Below, in pieces: positions 32,868 to 32,996 of a stretch of DNA of 32,996 nt. Made by a program: the position numbers and the translations under genes. The notes below the pieces were generated by a model that saw only the letters and a list, made by a program, of their open reading frames with translations, made no database searches and had not been told where the DNA came from. This DNA comes from Hyphomicrobium sp. (lineage in GTDB: Bacteria; Pseudomonadota; Alphaproteobacteria; Rhizobiales; Hyphomicrobiaceae). Positions within the stretch are counted from its first letter, which is position 1; each line of letters starts with the position of its first letter. The DNA is taken from NCBI RefSeq assembly GCF_020852195.1, contig NZ_JADZBI010000134.1, positions 1 to 32,996 on the forward strand. The letters are read 5' to 3'.

Positions 32868-32996
32868 TCAGAAGAAGATCGCTCCGCCGAAGGCGTAGAT
32901 GTGGAGGTCTTCGAAGTCCTCCGATCCGGACACGCCGCCGGCGGTGAAGTCGAGATCCGCGCTGTAGTTCTTGTACTTGAGCCAGAGCGCCATCGA
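32868..32996 (-). CDS. outer-membrane beta-barrel protein, C-terminal end only
   Basis: The last 42 codons of a gene that starts beyond the right edge. The residues MALWLKYKNYSADLDFTAG and EDFEDLHIYAFGGAIFF alternate polar and apolar positions and end in phenylalanine, the terminal-strand signature recognised by the BAM complex. It is probably a porin-like or other beta-barrel outer-membrane protein; the family cannot be told from this part. A strong terminator follows. Confidence 0.65.
   Translation of the reverse strand, partial: SMALWLKYKNYSADLDFTAGGVSGSEDFEDLHIYAFGGAIFF

Overview
The window looks like alphaproteobacterial DNA, most likely Hyphomicrobiales (rhizobia-like). The support is GC-rich coding sequence, a Rep/ParA replicon of a type common on rhizobial plasmids and integrative elements, a family-typical LysR/MFS/Tat-exported cargo cluster, and a 3' fragment of a tRNA-Ala(CGC) gene beside a tyrosine integrase. 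I read positions 1 to about 29,038 as one end of an integrated, plasmid-like mobile element that continues past the left edge. I read 29,039-32,996 as the flank, probably the chromosomal DNA originally downstream of the tRNA. Species and replicon type cannot be fixed from the window.

Layout. 1-5.1 kb: the start of a ParB-like gene (minus, cut by the window edge); a soluble two-PAS chemoreceptor gene bracketed by two 148-bp near-identical direct repeats; two small membrane or envelope proteins; and a free-standing DnaA domain-IV-like DNA-binding protein. 5.2-9.4 kb: a cargo operon (MFS exporter, Tat-exported alpha/beta hydrolase, cyclophilin-like protein, cupin) divergent from its LysR regulator. 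9.99-16.1 kb: a compact minus-strand cluster of six genes: N6-adenine DNA methyltransferase, PD-(D/E)xK endonuclease, a large protein with a VEAT-type nuclease-like core, a helical protein, a second PD-(D/E)xK-like nuclease and a trypsin-like protease. This is the best candidate for an undescribed defence system. 16.2-21 kb: a plasmid-type hypothetical gene, a metallophosphoesterase, a hypothetical gene and an SMC/Rad50-like ATPase translationally coupled to a 58-residue partner. 21-25.6 kb: the replicon, with a ribbon-helix-helix-like protein, ParA, a small conserved gene, an iteron origin, the Rep initiator, and an AlpA-like excisionase/regulator. 25.8-29.04 kb: a hypothetical gene, a TIR-domain protein with a beta-sandwich-like C-terminal part, the integrase and the tRNA-Ala attachment fragment.

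Right flank: a second metallophosphoesterase closely similar to the first, including its upstream region, a propionyl-CoA synthetase-like enzyme, a small LuxR-type regulator and the 3' end of an outer-membrane beta-barrel gene.

How it works together: Rep plus iterons and ParA plus its small partner would replicate and segregate an excised circle. Integrase plus AlpA would move it in and out of tRNA-Ala. The methyltransferase/nuclease/protease cluster, the SMC ATPase pair and the TIR protein would form a defence cargo, and the LysR operon and chemoreceptor are accessory cargo. The functional links are inference from gene order. No homology search was possible.
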